This document shows positions 5,917-6,111 of a DNA stretch of 6,111 bases, piece by piece (the first letter of the stretch is position 1; the number at the start of each line of letters is the position of its first letter). The notes below the pieces were generated by a model. That model made no database searches. It was not told the DNA's origin and saw only the letters and a program-made list of their open reading frames with translations. A program made the position numbers and the translations under genes. The DNA comes from Lachnospiraceae bacterium (lineage in GTDB: Bacteria; Bacillota_A; Clostridia; Lachnospirales; Lachnospiraceae). The stretch lies in contig JAFWXB010000381.1 of the NCBI GenBank assembly GCA_017523185.1, positions 1 through 6,111 on the forward strand. Reading direction: 5' to 3'.

Positions 5917-6003
5917 GAATACTATATCTTTCTATCATGACAGATTTGTGCAATATTCTAAATTTACTCAAATAATAAATATGAGTTTCTTAAAAATTTT
6001 TCC

Positions 6004-6032
6004 TTGCACTTTAAATATCTTTGACATATAAT
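6004..6032 (+). promoter_or_regulatory. Main promoter of pyrB
   Basis: The -35 TTGCAC (6004-6009) and a perfect -10 TATAAT (6027-6032) are separated by exactly 17 bases. The predicted start lies in or just after the A-run at 6035-6040, leaving a leader of about 40 bases. A TTGACA at 6021-6026 sits just before the -10 but has no matching -10 of its own, so it is probably incidental. Confidence 0.8.
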
Positions 6033-6044
6033 AGAAAAAATGTG

Positions 6045-6056
6045 TGTCATATGACA
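6045..6056 (+). promoter_or_regulatory. Perfect 12-base palindrome at the pyrB transcript start
   Basis: TGTCATATGACA is a perfect palindrome placed just downstream of the predicted transcript start and about 11 bases before the ribosome site. It could be an operator for a dimeric repressor, or a small RNA hairpin (TGTC/GACA, loop ATAT) followed by ATATTTTT. No sequence resembling a PyrR RNA-binding site was recognised in the leader. Confidence 0.45.
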
Positions 6057-6067
6057 ATATTTTTAAA

Positions 6068-6073
6068 AGGAGG
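6068..6073 (+). promoter_or_regulatory. Ribosome binding site of pyrB
   Basis: AGGAGG lies six bases before the ATG at 6080, a near-optimal Shine-Dalgarno match and spacing. It fixes the start of the truncated reading frame at the window edge. Confidence 0.9.
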
Positions 6074-6079
6074 AGAAAA

Positions 6080-6111
6080 ATGAGACATTTAATTAGTCCA
6101 TTGGATTTTTC
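6080..6111 (+). CDS. pyrB: Aspartate carbamoyltransferase catalytic subunit, N-terminal fragment
   Basis: Only the first ten codons and part of the next are inside the window (MRHLISPLDF, then TC). This N terminus matches what I recall of aspartate carbamoyltransferases from Lachnospiraceae and other Clostridia, which begin MRHL-x-(S/D)PLDFS. The enzyme condenses carbamoyl phosphate with aspartate, the first committed step of pyrimidine synthesis, in the cytoplasm. The call rests on a very short stretch but is strengthened by the strong ribosome site and promoter directly upstream. In Clostridia a regulatory subunit gene (pyrI) often follows; that would lie beyond this window. Confidence 0.8.
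   Translation, partial: MRHLISPLDF

Larger units (their letters stand above)
5543..6079 (+). other. Long AT-rich intergenic region, no gene seen
   Basis: No reading frame with both a credible ribosome site and protein-like composition is visible on either strand across these 537 bases. It holds, in order: a long operon terminator (5666-5713), a GC-richer segment with competing hairpins (5773-5817), an isolated extended -10 promoter (5908-5916) and the pyrB promoter, palindrome and ribosome site (6004-6073). Several other weak AT-rich promoter look-alikes are not listed because such sequence produces them by chance. Confidence 0.7.

Overview
This window reads as a stretch of chromosome from a low-GC Gram-positive bacterium of the class Clostridia, most likely the family Lachnospiraceae. 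The grounds are the AT-rich sequence with strong AGGAGG-type ribosome sites, a type A-like RNase P RNA, the near-canonical end of a vegetative sigma factor, and a DUF5685 gene followed by a J-domain gene, a pairing I recall from Lachnospiraceae. The family assignment is inference from protein resemblance; no search was run. Every supported gene is on the + strand.

Region 1 (1-2790) is one tightly packed operon: the 3' end of rpoD (housekeeping sigma factor), trmK (tRNA adenine-22 N1-methyltransferase) one base later, and a TGS/ThrRS-like/uridine-kinase-like fusion protein that overlaps trmK by 14 bases. A weak hairpin follows the last gene.

Region 2 (2791-3470) is an intergenic stretch holding rnpB, the RNA subunit of RNase P, with a good promoter whose spacing places the transcript start at the 5' end of helix P1. 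A strong intrinsic terminator lies about 90 bases past the mature 3' end.

Region 3 (3541-5713) is a compact three-gene operon with its own promoter: a small two-helix membrane protein with a C-terminal zinc ribbon, a DUF5685-type protein with a CxxC motif and two Asp-rich motifs, and a J-domain/TPR protein with a cysteine-rich hydrophobic tail. The last two genes share an ATGA stop/start overlap. A long AT-rich hairpin with a T tract ends the operon. None of the three has a function I can name with confidence. They are the most likely place for undescribed biology here.

Region 4 (5714-6111) is a long AT-rich leader with no gene. It contains a compact GC-richer segment with competing hairpins, an isolated extended -10 promoter, and then a near-consensus promoter, a perfect 12-base palindrome at the transcript start, a strong ribosome site and the first ten codons of pyrB (aspartate carbamoyltransferase), cut by the window edge.

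Translation, tRNA maturation and modification, transcription initiation and pyrimidine synthesis are therefore all represented: a core housekeeping neighbourhood with one uncharacterised operon inserted. I see no mobile elements, CRISPR arrays, tRNA genes or rRNA genes.
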